Positions 1 through 13,358 of a stretch of 64,000 nucleotides of DNA are shown here, piece after piece. The notes under the pieces were generated by a model that was not told the DNA's origin, did no database searches, and worked only from the letters and a program-made list of their open reading frames with translations. Both the position numbers and the translations under genes were made by a program. The stretch lies in the NCBI GenBank assembly GCA_008973525.1, contig WACJ01000227.1, positions 62,001 through 126,000 on the forward strand. Direction: 5' to 3'. The stretch is from Stenopsyche tienmushanensis (lineage: Eukaryota > Arthropoda > Insecta > Trichoptera > Stenopsychidae). How positions within the stretch are numbered: the stretch's first letter is position 1; every line of letters begins with the position of its first letter.

Positions 1-2574
1 AAAAATCTCAACAAGAAAAATTGATTGACATATAAGATGTTAAAATAATTTGTCATGTGTTCAAATAAATCTTCCATTGAATCGGTTATTCTGATGTAAG
101 AATGCAATGAAATAAAGAAAGCTTCTTTAGATTTTTTTCTAGGAATGCTAAAAATTCACCTTACATCTATACCTTTGAATTTGTGCTGTTTTATATCGCA
201 ATACGTTTAAAACACTACTTTGTGCCGTATTTTTTTTCGTTTCGGTTCAATTAAAAAAATATAAATCGTTTCAGTTTCGGTTTAACGTCGAATGATTAAT
301 TTATAATTGAATAATATTGTCAAATTATCATTAATCAGAACTATAAGTATATACGATAATAATATAGTATATTAAACCAAGCATATTTGTATTTTCGCAT
401 TTGAAGCAAACAGGATTCTTGGCTATATTTATTTATAAAGATTACATCTTAATAATTATTAAAATATCTTCCAATGTATTTAAATTTAAAGCATTTCTAT
501 TATAAAATAAACCAGATTATATTGTTGACCGCAATATAAAATCGAACCAAAAAAAACCCGATATTCACTCATAATTTTTAAATCTAGAATTTGAAGTAAG
601 CTTTCAATATTTAATTATTGCTTTGTGGCATTTGTTGTTCTTGTTTAAAATTTTGGTAGGCAATTCTTTATAAAAAATATGTTCAAAAGTCATCAAAAAG
701 TCTATTATCCGACGATGAGCTTTTACAATCCTATCTAACTGGACTAAAAGTACCAAAAATGCTTGTGGTCGGTTATTGATTATAATTTTCAGTTGCATCC
801 ATAATTACCTTTAAATTCATCCTCATTTATAAAATTCAATACAAGTTCTTCTTTGATGTTTTTTAAACCTTTTTGGCGCTCATAAAAAGCAAATATATTT
901 TTTACCAAGGCAAGTCACATATCACTAGATTGCAATATTTTGAAGCACTCATATTAAATTTGAATGAAAAACGAATAAAACACATATGAATGGACGCTTA
1001 AATATTCGACCGATTTGTAGCATCCTCGGCAGGCCATGTTTTTGATTTATCAACTGATATCGACCCGTGTTTAGTCTGGAGATGTGTTTACATCATTTAG
1101 GGATAATCGAGTCCCTTTAAATTAGTTATAAACACGAGATAAAAAGTTGACATGCTGCATGGACATTGTGCACGCGCATCAATAAATATGTCGCGCTTCG
1201 AAAGGATTAATCATAGCATGTCGTAGAAAAATTTGACGCATTTCCTGACGCCATATTTTTACTTATCCCAAAATCTGTGCTACCGCCGTCAAAAATAAAA
1301 AGAACTCATTGTGGCGGCAATGATTTACGACATATTAATGTATAGTAGCTTGAGCACAATTACATTTTTTCGATGGGAAACTTTAAACTATATGCACTGA
1401 TTCATAAATAGTAAAATCACTCAACAACTCAAAAATAATAATCATTAAGATTTTGAAAACTTAAAAAATGATATCGATCCAAATAATGTATTTTATATGG
1501 TGCCACGTATTTGCTGCTATGCATGACACGCCTAAAATAAAATTATAGGTAAGAGAAATAAAGAAACGCTTGAAATGGAACTGGGCAGGCGATGGGGCAA
1601 GGTTGATGCTTGATAAATGGATAAAAATTGTACCCAAATTTGTCTTGTAGTATTCACCGCCAGACTGAATTTATGGTTTTGTTTTAACGTTCAACGTCAA
1701 AAGAGTTCTTATTAAAATAAATTGATATAAATATCAAGGAATTAATCATATGGATTCAAAGTATTACAGCGCAATATATAGACAATAGTACTAAAAAACA
1801 TTCCTATAATATATTATATGAATGGTGGAATTCTTCATCTTTATTATAAACTCAAATATTTTTCACATAAAGTGAATATTTTGTTTAGTCATAATAAGAG
1901 AAATAGGAATTTAAATATTTCTATGCTAATATTTTACTACAAAAAAAAAATCTTTAGTAAAAATAAATAAATAACCATAACTATTCCGCCAAGCATGCGT
2001 ACATATTTCTCACATCACCTAACTGGATTAAACAGATTGATATTATTAGTGCTATAAATCAGAAATGTATAAGAAAATAAAACTGGAATAATTATAAAAT
2101 AATAAAGGCTACGAATATATAAATCGTAAGAATTTTAAAGAAGCATGTTATAAATGAAAATATGAATTTAGGGCAAGTTGATATGTCTGATCGGCGAGAA
2201 AGATGGACGAAGGCCGTTATGGAATGGTATCGAAAGACGCGACGCGACCGAGAAAACCACCAGTAACTAAATGAGTGAATGAAATCACGAAATATGTGAG
2301 GTACCATAGGACGGATCGAGTCAGAATGGGAATGAATGGAATCAAACTGGAACCAGTCTGTCGGACAGTGGAATCTATCGGTCCAAAGTTGCAACTAAAA
2401 TAATAAATATTAAAATTTTACACTGCCATCTAGCAATGAAAATAAGCACCATATTTTAAACGCCAAAGTAATAGCGCTACGCGCCAGCAGATGGTGCTGC
2501 TATTATTAAAAAGCGATATTCAATACAGTGTGCTCTCAATTATCCGTGCTTGAAAATATGAGATAAAATTTTAT
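1..2574. other. AT-rich stretch without recognised features
   Basis: No supported gene. Only short chance ORFs are seen. No repeat shared with the rest of the window was noticed. Confidence 0.6.
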
Positions 2575-3185
2575 ATACAGGATGTTTGGCGTATGGACCG
2601 ACAATATTTTTTAGGGGGTTAGGTTAAATCATAAACTTTTAAGCTGTGTTCGTAATAGCACGAAATAATGTTTTTGTATTTTGCAATGTATTTTTGATCT
2701 AAATAAATAATTATTTTATGCAATTGGTTTAAATAAAATTGCTTCTGAGCTTCCAAAGTCACATAAAATGTGCAAATGAATGGGTAATATCAAATTCTAA
2801 ATTCTTTAAACAAAAAAACCAACAATTATTTTGAGCTTAGTTTAGTTTTAAAATATTCTCTAGTTTATATCCTTTCCAACGATACACTACATGCCATACA
2901 ATTTCTGACATGACACTAGTGGATTTCTTTGCTTGGAGTCGTGCTCTATTCTATGGTTTCCAGATCTGACACCACTAGATTTCTTTGTTTAAGGACGTGC
3001 TGATTTTCTCGCAAAGGAGAAGTGTGCCGCGTTTTCCAATTGGTCAAAGATCGGCCGTGATTGAGGCACAATACAGTGAAAGCAGGTGAAAATATTAACT
3101 GAGCTTTCGGAGAAGGATCAATTTGTGAAAGTATAATTATAGTTAGAAAGTGCTAACTTCTAATAGCCAATTATCTGGTTAACTA
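2575..3185 (+). mobile_element. Tc1/mariner-like remnant with a SPDLTPLDFF-type motif
   Basis: Begins at TACAGGATGTTTGG, like a terminal repeat. Two nearby stretches (about 2911-2950 and 2965-3003) each encode a D(L/M)TPLDFF-like motif, the second-aspartate region of a common insect transposase. Heavily decayed; the boundaries are uncertain. Confidence 0.4.
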
Positions 3186-3359
3186 GGAAGGGGATTCAAA
3201 TATAACTCGGAATTTTGCTGAACAACTTTATTAGTAATTTGTAAAAATCCCTTTTTAGAAAAAAAAATCCATCCAATAGGAAGCTTTGTAATAATTCATT
3301 TTCTCCTAAACGAAGTTTTGAGGATATTTGAGACACAGTTCGGCGATGCTACTCTAAAT

Positions 3360-3780
3360 AAGACCCAAGTATTTGATTAGGCCCAAAAGTTTCGTGAAGG
3401 TCTGGAATTCGAGAAACAATCTGCTGGAAAAGCGATGGCCATGGTTTTTTTTGGACTCGAAAGGTGTTTTATTTATTGATTTTCTATTACTGCCGGCTGC
3501 TAAATGACGCTAAGGCTGCTAAAAAACGAAGAAAACCGATTCGAGTTATCCTTCTTCTGCATGAAAACGCGCTACAGCAGTCGTAACTCGTGATAAATTA
3601 TACTGGGAACACCCATCTTATAGCCCAGACTTGGCATCAGGAGGGCAACGATTTCAAGATAGCGCTGCGGTCGAACAATACGAACGCAACTGGTTTTCGG
3701 AGCAGCCACCTATTTTTATTCAGTAATGCGACCAAGAAACTTTCTATTCGATAGAATAAATGTATTTCTATTGAAAAGAA
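3360..3780 (+). mobile_element. decayed mariner transposase fragment
   Basis: Broken frames read KQSAGKAMAMVF-GLE (mariner KQSAGKVMATVFWD), ILLLHENA and later a SYSPDLAS-like stretch. Multiple stops. Confidence 0.6.
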
Positions 3781-4959
3781 CTATATACAAATACTCTGTT
3801 TTTATTTGTGTATATCAATAATAAATTTAAGCAGCAAAATTCCGGGTTATATTTGAGTCTTCCTCGTTTGAGCGTTTTTATTAATAAATAATGAGCATTA
3901 AAACTATGAATATTGAATGTAAATATATTATATTCGAAACCAAGTAAAAATTTGATGATTTGGGTTATCCGTTTTTTTTTCAAATATCTGTGCCCTTCCT
4001 CCCTTGTATTAGCCTGGATAATCAAAAGTGTACTGAGGTTCGAATCTAATGAATTTGGAATTAATCATTACGTTATATTTGAGTAAATAGAAGGCTTCAC
4101 GTTTATAATATGCTTATATAAAAAATAGTATTTTTTTAATTAAATGAATACAATACGTCTTATCGTGGAAATCATTTTGATATTACAGGACATCTAATAA
4201 TATAATATGTAGCCTCGTGCCCAAATACTTCTCCCGGAAAATGTTATTTGATTCCCTCTCTAGGAATTGTTCGAATTATCTCTCTCAGATTGTTTCGAAA
4301 CTTTATACGGGTTTGATTGAAATTCGATAATGTTTCGAATTAATCGAGGGATATTATTTGAAGAGATAAATAAATATGCAGCCGCTTTTAATTTTTCGTC
4401 TACATCATCCCCAATCAGAAGGGAAGCAAGGTAAGGTACGGTATGATTTATGCGAAAAATAAAAATAAAAACGACGCCCATTAAAAAGTTTTAATTGCCT
4501 TCTTCGTAGCATACTTCTTTCGTGGGTGCTATTTATTCAAATATAGAAGTAATATTTTGGTCTTATTATTCCCATCATAGTAATGGGATAAAATAAATCT
4601 TATTTTAAGAGGACTCGGTCAATGGTACCAGGAATCATGCTTGCCATATTTGATTTTTTTTTGTTGTTACAGAAGCCGATTCAATCCATTTACATAATCA
4701 AATTCAAATGAATACTTTCCATGATAATGAATGTACCTGATGCGCAAACAATTCATGAATATTGTATTTTATTGCTCATCTATATTTGTAATCTCTCCCT
4801 TCTATAAATAGGATAGTTAAACCTTTCAATGCACGATTCAAAGGATATTTTTGCGGCCCAACCAACTAAACGAACACAATACTAAAAGAAAATATAGTAT
4901 TACTCGGATAATGACGCCACTCCAGTACCAGTACAGAATAATACACAAGTTGTTATAAA

Positions 4960-5735
4960 AGCGGTAATATACGAAGCATTAATGATACATGAAAATTTAA
5001 AAGAGCTCAAATTGGGATTGAAAAAAATAATGTTTACTAAAGCGTTATCAAATTTGATAGTTAAACACTCTAAAACTGAAGGTGATTTCATCAAGGCATG
5101 CCCAATTAAAATTGAACAAATTCTTTATCCGGAAAATTTGAAGCATTTTCAAGCAATTGCTTTGTCTCGAAATACAGTTGCAGAACGAATGCCTGATTTA
5201 GCCGCCAATTTAAGTGATCTGATCACAGCAAAATCGTCCAGTTTCCAAGGATTTTTATTGCATGTGATGAGAATATGGATTTCGAAGGCATAGCATAATT
5301 GGCTGTTTTTCTTCGTGCGACACGAATTTTAACATTTTCGAGGAATTAAGATGATGATGACGCTGCTTAAATACCTGAAAAAAACAAGGACTTCGTAGCA
5401 TTTCTACAAAAAAGGCGAATTTTATGGCGGATCCAAGATTTATCATACGTCTTGTATTATTACATCAAAAAGTACTATGCATGAAGGTGATTAACATGGA
5501 AAATGTGTTGTCATATGTCAAAAAAGTTATCAATTAAGGCTTAAATCAGAGATAATTCTCCGCTTTCTTAAGTGAATTAGATTGCGAATATTCCGGTCTA
5601 TCTTACTATACTACGTTAGTTATCTTGTTACAAGATTCTCAAACAATTCTGGGATTTGAAAGAAGAAATTTGTCAGTTTTTAATAACTAAAAATCAAGAC
5701 TTAATTGACGTTTGTTGAACCTAAAAGTGATCGGC
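4960..5735 (+). mobile_element. hAT transposase relic of the ZBED5/GTF2IRD2 type
   Basis: An open stretch at 4982-5293 reads LIVKHSKTEGDFIKACPIKI and then ALSRNTVAERMPDLAANL, matching the conserved AKxxKPFTDGExVKxCL and LSRxTVxRR region of this family. Downstream broken frames give LAVFLRAT and LSCYKILKQFWDLKEEI. Several stops mean it is dead. A fragment of repeat family A lies at 4893-4930 just upstream. Confidence 0.7.
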
Positions 5736-5894
5736 TTTTTAATCATTTTTTTTTATGCGAAAAGTATTTCATATAAATATTGATATTAAATTTGTTTACT
5801 AGGTGATCTTTATTGAACATAAAAATATTTTTTAAAGTTTGATAACATTCTTCATCACGGAAGTCCTAAGTTATTGACATGTAATTTACAGCAA

Positions 5895-6339
5895 AAAAAT
5901 TAAACGTATTATTACTTTGTATAATATTATCTAAAGCTTAGACTATAATTAAAAATAAATAATAAAAAATAAATAAATACTGAGGGATTGAAGAAAAGTG
6001 TGTATTTTATCAACATTTTTTTGTAGTTATTTGTTCATTAAATAAAAACTTCTGAATATTTTTGGATAACTATAGTCTATACGATGAAGACGTTTATTAT
6101 ACACGTGTCAGCCAAATTTCATAAAGAATTCTTTTTTAGAGCACTTCCATAAGCTTGGAAAAAGTAGTTTCAAAAAAACGCATTAAAAGTTTCTCTTCTC
6201 ATCAGTCGGCCTATAAATTTGCGAATTTCATTTATATTGACTTGAAATTTATCCAACATATTGTTAAATATTGGTTCTTTCTAATACATGAATAAAAAAA
6301 TATTTTCTTTTGAACTAACAAGGTAGAAACGTCCCTTAA
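5895..6339 (-). repeat. TTAA-bounded MITE family C, copy 1
   Basis: On the - strand it starts TTAAGGGACGTTTCTA and runs through the shared core (TGCGTTTTT.T.GAAACTACTTTT). It lacks a recognisable 3' end. Confidence 0.6.
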
Positions 6340-9300
6340 GTATTAAAAGTATGCAAATAACATCATAGTCTTAGAACTGAATTTGACTCAAGATTTACAG
6401 ACTTTATTTCCTTGAATGAAAATTTTTCCTTGTTTACTTCGATTTTTTAAATAAAAATATAAATATCTAACCATCAGTCAAATTTGAAAACACTCGAAGG
6501 TTCGCATTTGAAATAATTTCTATGCTTTATCGGTGCGAGCAGTTATTTTTGCTTATGAAAGAAAATAATTCTCCAGCTAGATCCTGCATAAACCATGTTT
6601 ATCTTGGGTCAGTTTTGAAAGTAATCACTGCTAGCACTATTACCCCCGAAGTAGAAAATATAGTAGTAGGGAAGAGATGCCAAGTGTCAGGAAGAAAGCA
6701 TTAAATTGTCCTTTTTTATATACCTCTAGGCATAGAAGGCACGCGCTTTGGTACCGTGATGTTTGTGTTTGTTTTCTATGTCCTGATGCAGCGTAATAGT
6801 GAAATCGTAATAGGAAACCGCGCTTATTGAGGACTAAATGGGTTCAGAGGACCTCAAATTTAATCGACTTAAAATACATAACACCTATGAATGAATGGAT
6901 TTGCTACAACAATGAAAAATGTAATTTTAAAAAAAATGATGATAATTTCGCTACTCACACATAGATTCTCTCCAATTTTGAAATATTATATTAAAATAAT
7001 TCTATCCTAACTAAAACCGCACGCGAAAGACAATAAAAATCACCACATGAAAATCCATATTTCTAAAAAAGTCTCATACAGAGAAAAAATATAGACGTTG
7101 ATTATGAATCTTCATCTACATATCGTTGAGCATAAATGGTAGCCCTGCCCTTAAGGTATAAGGGCGAATAAACAAAATACCGCTCGCGGCTATATTATAC
7201 TCGGGTTTTAATATTTCCCAAAAATACTTGGCTTAAAACGTAGGTTAATATTGTTTGATAGATTAGCTAAGCATTAAGCGAAAATTTAATACTTCGTCGG
7301 GTTTTCAATGAAATTTTATTTAAAAATGTATGAGTTTTGCGTATGAACAGCTTACGAAAACTACATTACCTGATTACGGTGATAGAACGCTTCTCAATGT
7401 CGAGGAATACATTTATGTCCTAAATATAGCACTTAGAAAGCAACAGTACTCTAAATCTACATGATCCAATAAGCTGACGTCGAAATAAATGTCTCATTCG
7501 TGCTAAGGACTACTCCTTTATTCGCCATAATTTACATAAACGATACGGGCGAAGCTGCTGAGCATTTTTATAAAGAAATTTTTACTCTCATATATAAAAT
7601 TATGCTCAAAGCGCCATGAATATAAATTGCATTTTTAACAAGCATCTCGGTTCTATGGTTCAAATGTAGTTCAATTCCAATTTATAGATGACGAAATAAA
7701 TGTGTATGCGTAGATAAATCCAAAATGGGAATTCGCAAAGGTTTTCTTTTATTTTATTGTTAAATTTAAATAATTATAAGTATAATTTAAATAATTCGGT
7801 CATAAATCTTAGCTGTTGCTACAAATAGTTATTTATACGGGATGCGGCAGGGAAACTACCTTATTTTAAAAATGATTAACATAAACAAAATAGGAGATAT
7901 TAGTTTAATTATTTTTTCCATGCTATAGAGAGACATTTAAAATGTTTATTTATTATTTCGACGATCAAATCTAATGTAATGATTATCATATTTTGTGAAT
8001 TACATATTAGGCCTAGCCAGAAGGAGAATATTAAAAAATAATTAAGGAAGCCAATGAGGGGTCGCTTTAAAATAATATTTAGGGATGAATTTTATCAGGG
8101 GAAATTTGTCAGCTCCGGGACAGGTTTTCTGTGAAGGTCGAAAAGGGAAGGAAAAATATGTTTTAATTTCCGGCAAAGGATTTGCTTATTTCCTCATACA
8201 TCAAAATACCATTTTTTTCAGCAAATTATTATTTTCTCATAATCAAAGGGCGCGTTTTTGCACACATATTCGGGATTATTTGATGACAATTTTTTTTCAG
8301 CAGCCTGTATATGAAATGAGAACTATTTTCGAAGTATTCTACCGGAGATTTAATAATATTGAGATGAGTAACAAAGTTTGTACGCTCATTTTAGTTCCTT
8401 TGTGCTCCTTTTCAGGGTGGATTTTTATACGAGGGCAGAAAATCCTTACATAGTTTTGCTCTCAGGAAGCGACATGATGAATTGAAAACTTGATGTGAAA
8501 ATAGCTCGGATATTTTTATCAATGTGCTTAATTTGTAGTCTTGAATCCTCGTGGGCTCAAATTTTAAGTTTTTATATATTGAATTGCCATTTTTGAACGA
8601 AGTTGTGATATAACGTCTGTTGAATTTTAAAATGCGTGAGTGGTACAAGATTGCTTGTTTTTAATTGTACAGTATCAACACACATTGTATGATCTAAACC
8701 AGTGGTTTCAATTGGAAAAAAATCGAGACCACCTGTTTTTAAATAGCATTTTTATGCTTCATTTCGGGATAAGAGTGCTATCAAATATTATTGATAAAAC
8801 AAACAGGATACAATGAAAAACACATGGGAAAGTATAATCTGGCAAAACTTTTTCTTAAAGTCTTGCAAATATTATTTCTTTATTCATTACAAAAATAATC
8901 ATAAAAAACAATAAGAATAAAATGAAAGCACATGTATTTATAGTTCACTTTACTTGATATCAATCATGGTTATTCAACCAATAATATCTATCATCGATTT
9001 GCTTTTATTTCAAATATTAAGTGTAAAAACCATTATAATATAAATAAATTTACAGATTGAAACAAGCACATGATATATTCGAGGATTGAATCTTTCAATT
9101 TGGATAGTGTATTTGGATCTACTTCTAAAGTGCGCTGCTCAATATTGATCGACCTTATTTTGATCTAAGTAACAAATTCCGCATCAATCCACAGCATGGA
9201 ATTTTAATCGCATATTAAATATAATTTAGTAAGCCCCATTTTAATTTAAGACACTTGATATCATGTAGTATTACACAATGTATTATTTATACCTGTACGA

Positions 9301-10325
9301 GGTTCGTCTCATCACGGGCGAACAATTTGTTCCTAGAACTCAAATTAAGTTTAAAACATAGCATATGATAATTCCGTCGCTTTGTGTAACACTCAAGCCT
9401 TACAAGGGTGCATTTTGATTATGTTTGATATTAAGAGCGATACCCCAGCAAAGCTTTAGGCTAAGGACAACACCCAAAGCTAACCCTATTAATTATTTCA
9501 ACGTAATTTTATTCAGACGAAAGCAATTCATCTCTCCGATCAAATGTACGTTATATATTCGATAATGTTATTCTATAACGTTATAATCATGAACTCAAAA
9601 TAAAATCTAATTCTAACTTTGTCTTCGATTATTAAGCATAGAATTATAAGATAATAATATATGTAAATCGATTAAAATTTGAATTAATTAATTAATTGGA
9701 CGAATGGCGACACTCAGATGATTCGATCAATCGGTGGGGATTAATGGCATCAAATGAGGTACATTTAAATAAAAAACACCATCGAAGGGGCGGAGTAATC
9801 TTGCCCTTTCTTCCGTATTAATTATTACTATTCGCTACTTCTCATGGGATACTTGTTTTTTAAGCCGCCTCCCATCAATTATGGATTGATCGGAGCGCGC
9901 CCGATACAATGTTGCATGGCCAGGGGTAATGCAATATTCGCGATGCCAATTTAATTGATCAATTAATTTCTGTCGTTTTTTAAGCGGGTCGTTTTTAATT
10001 TTGTTTCGGGTTTGCATCCACGGGATTTTGTACGCGAGCGATGGAGGTAGAACCTGAGGGTTGCAAGACGAATGCGCTTTCTATTCAGGTCGTTTGTATG
10101 ATGAACGGCCGGAGATAAAGAATTGCCCATCTCTTCGGAGGCACGGAGATCGTCGTATACTGAGTGTGTGTATCCAGGGCGGAGCCCTAATCTTACTGAG
10201 GAGCGCATACCCCGTTCTTCTCCTCCGAGACAGGTGCATCCGGCTCTTGGAAGGTCATCTGACTCGAGACGTCAACCGCAACAAATAATGCCGCCCCCGT
10301 CGAGATAGATGCGGGTTCCAACGCA
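6340..10325. other. no supported gene; one 122-residue ORF and a possible conserved block
   Basis: An ORF at 8085-8453 (+) has no recognised domain, and its composition looks random. From about 9.68 to 10.3 kb the sequence is less AT-rich, with ATTA/TTAATTGATC clusters. I cannot assign it. A single hAT-like end (CCAGTGGTTTCAA) lies near 8699. Confidence 0.5.
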
Positions 10326-10815
10326 TTAACCCATAAAGGAGTACTATCCCAGGGCCTGGGACCCCCTCTTCATTTATTCGAAAGAACACTCTTGTACATT
10401 GAGCTCGGAGATAGACAGAGACAGATAGAGAACGTGGCGCAGCTCGGGAGACAGAGACGGGGAGCTTCTCCGCATACATCGCACGATTGTATAGATCCTT
10501 AACCCAAATTTATCGACTAATAATGATTTCGATTTCAAGTGTGTTATTTGTATACGCAGAGTAATGACCGAATATTGTGTGTTATCAACAGTGTTTATTT
10601 ATTTAATTGCTTCCTGTTCGTCGCTGCTTGTTGAATGAGTCTTTGTCCAATTATCATTTCCTTCTAAAGCAGGAGAAAATAAATCGATTTTTTGTGTATT
10701 GTTTATGTAAAGAAATGAAGTGGTCTTGTATGCTATCAACAGTGTTTATTTACAATTGACTCTGCCTCGAATTGAAGATTGTCTTACGCTGATAGCAATT
10801 TTGTATGGGTTTGAA
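10326..10815 (+). repeat. left inverted arm of the TTAA element
   Basis: About 490 bases matching 13359-13846 in reverse complement with scattered mismatches; outer end TTAACCCATAAAGGAG. Confidence 0.85.
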
Positions 10816-11005
10816 TGTTTCAAAAATTAATAAAATTAAAGGAAAATGCAATGCAACATTGGTAACGCTTTAAAATGTGATTTTGTCTATATAGTGATGT
10901 AAAAAAATCGTAATAATAATCCTAATAGTATTCAAATTTGTTTACTACCAAATGTACCACTAATCATTCGCTAGGTGTAGTCCAAAACAATATATGCAGT
11001 CAATA

Positions 11006-11762
11006 TTAGGGTGTTTAGCTTTTTATGGCTGGTTTTGTTGACAGGATCTATTAATTTCAGTCATCTCAAAATTTCACATAGAATTTAAAAATAATTGCAT
11101 TCGATTTTAGTTCTTTATATTTTCAACCAAAATATAATGAAAATCGCTGAATCAACGATGCAAAGAAGAATCAGTGCCATTGAAAAAAATCAGAAGGTTG
11201 GTTTAATAATGTGCCTCTTATCAAATTTGAGGAAAAAAACAAAGCTTAAAGACTGAGCATTAGTATTTTACTACTTGCTTGTTACCGAAAAAAAGAATAA
11301 TTTATGTGGCGTGTAGTGACAGGCGACAAAAAATGGATGTGTCACGACTACTCAGATAAAAAAAGGTCATGGATAGGCTCTTGTCAACCGACAACATCCA
11401 CTACAAAGGTTGCCACTTCATGTTAAAAAAGTGCTTTTGTGTATTCGGTGGGATCCGAAAGGAATAATTTATTACGAGCTATTGAAACCAGGAGAAACCA
11501 TCACACCTAAACTGGTATAGCGATCAGTTAATGAAGAACGAGAAGCTTCAAAAAATTAGTCAATATTCTGGACATATTATTAGATGAAAGATTATACTCC
11601 TGCATGATAACACTAATCCATATGTTATTTCACTGACGATAAGTGCGATTTATAGATATTATTCACCATAGGCCACAAAAGGTCATAGAATCATATGGCT
11701 ATAAACGTAAGCACGTTAGTTCGAATTTATCAATCATGCGAAAAACTTATGCACTACCCTAA
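11006..11762 (+). mobile_element. decayed mariner nested in the TTAA element
   Basis: TA-flanked (11004-11005 and 11763-11764), with ends TTAGGGTG... and, inverted, TTAGGGTAGTGC. The interior reads VVTGDKKWM, a WDPKGIIYYELLKPGETI segment and ILLHDN, the usual mariner DD34D landmarks, but with several stops and frameshifts. It is internally short (757 bases against about 1.3 kb for a full element) and cannot be active. Confidence 0.75.
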
Positions 11763-12084
11763 TATTTCACAAATATGAGTTCATTATTTAACACAGTCGT
11801 TTTAGGTCCAGATGATGGCGATAAATCTGGTAATGAACGCGCGCCTTCAAAACACGCTTCTGTTCTCATCGAAGATTCGCCTTCATACTGCCCACACTGA
11901 ATTTTTTAGTGAAGATCTTGACCTTTAAAATACTCCAAATGAGGAAGTCTATAGAAGTTATGTTTGGTGAGAATAGAGTTCATTGTTGTGGTTTGACAGC
12001 TATGATGGAATGAAGTTGATAACGCTTGGTACAGCGGACTCTACATATAAATGAATGGTATGAAATAAATATCTTACCCTTGAA

Positions 12085-12140
12085 TGGGCATTGAATAGAT
12101 TCCAGTACCGTAATGGACTGCTTGTGGCTTTTATACGATG
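12085..12140 (+). repeat. small piece of LINE tail family B
   Basis: GTAATGGACTGCTTGTGGCT followed by ATACGATGAT resembles the 3' end of the copy at 58.6 kb. Confidence 0.4.
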
Positions 12141-12898
12141 ATTTAAACAAAGTAAATGCTAAATGTTAGATTAACAAATTTAACTCATTGTGGATCATGG
12201 ATCTTTTGTAGCACCTACTTGAAACAACGGATCTATTGAAGCTGGTAATCAACGAGCACCGTAATGAATAATTAATCTTCACAATTATTATAATTTTTCA
12301 ATTGAAAAATATTAAAAATTAATATATTCAAGTATTAATTTTCCAAATATAATAAATAATATTCTCGTATCGATTGTCGACGTACAGTGAATGGCTTAGT
12401 AATTACATGCAGTCTGCAAGTAACAGGGACCAGTCAGACAAAAAAGGATCCAAGTCATAGTCTTGATATTTGTTTTTAAATCCTGCTTTATTAAAATATA
12501 TTACCATATATTGTTACATCATTAAGAATACAAATTTATGACATAAAAAAAATAAAAAGTTAAAAAAAAGTTGTGTAAACAAGACAAAAATTGCAAAAAT
12601 AACAGAAAATCAGAATTTTTCAACAAACAAATAGTCTTATTCCGTTGAATAATTTGGAGCAGCAAGTGATCATGGAAAAACAAAGACCTGCTCTGATCAA
12701 CACATCTTTTGCGGGGAACTTGGATCTCAGTCCTCGGCGCATAACTCGCCGTGTGCACTGTACTATACTTTACAAAAAACTAATCACGATCACGGATAAC
12801 TGTGATCACAATCCTGTTTATTTGAATACATTCGTATTTTTGGGCGATATCTAAGAATATCTCTGGCTTAAATTCATTAGAAAAAATGTATTCCTATA

Positions 12899-12996
12899 TA
12901 AAATATCCCACTCAAAAGTACCGTGTCGAGCAGAAAAGGCGCGAAGATATTAGCTACAAGTGAAATCTTTGATTAAAGACACACGACAAGATCGTC
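12899..12996 (+). repeat. direct repeat, copy 1 (inside the TTAA element)
   Basis: Resembles 13999-14092: AAAATATC.CA.TC.AAAGTA followed by GTC..GC..AAAA.GCG and a TTTGATTAAA core. One copy is inside and one outside the long-arm element. Confidence 0.5.
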
Positions 12997-13058
12997 ATCG
13001 CATAAAACCCATGTAAAGGTAGATATTATTAAAAAAAAACCATTTTAAACGCAACAAT

Positions 13059-13300
13059 CTAATATATAAAAATGAATATCTGTTTGTTCGTATGTAATGC
13101 GCTACCATGTCGTTCATCAGATTGCAATAAAACTTCGTCCACTTACTGCTAAAAGCTATGCGAGTATTATAGGCATAGTTTAATATATAAAAAATAGTGT
13201 TTGTTTGTTCGTATTTAATGCGCTGCCATACCGTTCATTCGATTATAATTAAACTTTGTCAATTTATTGTTTTCAGCTTAATGTCGGTTTTTGTATTTGG
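13059..13300. repeat. two tandem copies of a roughly 125-base unit
   Basis: AATATATAAAAA...GTTTGTTCGTA...AATGCGCTRCCAT...CGTTCAT...GATT..AATTAAACTT occurs at about 13059 and again at about 13184, diverged. The family is not recognised. Confidence 0.6.
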
Positions 13301-13358
13301 TTCGAATACATAACCCACTTCTCATCCCTTGTCACAAGATGACGAAGATATTTTGCAT

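Noticed and set aside
8085..8453. 122-residue ORF
   Set aside because: No recognisable domain, no splice or poly(A) context, random-looking composition. Listed only within the surrounding tract.
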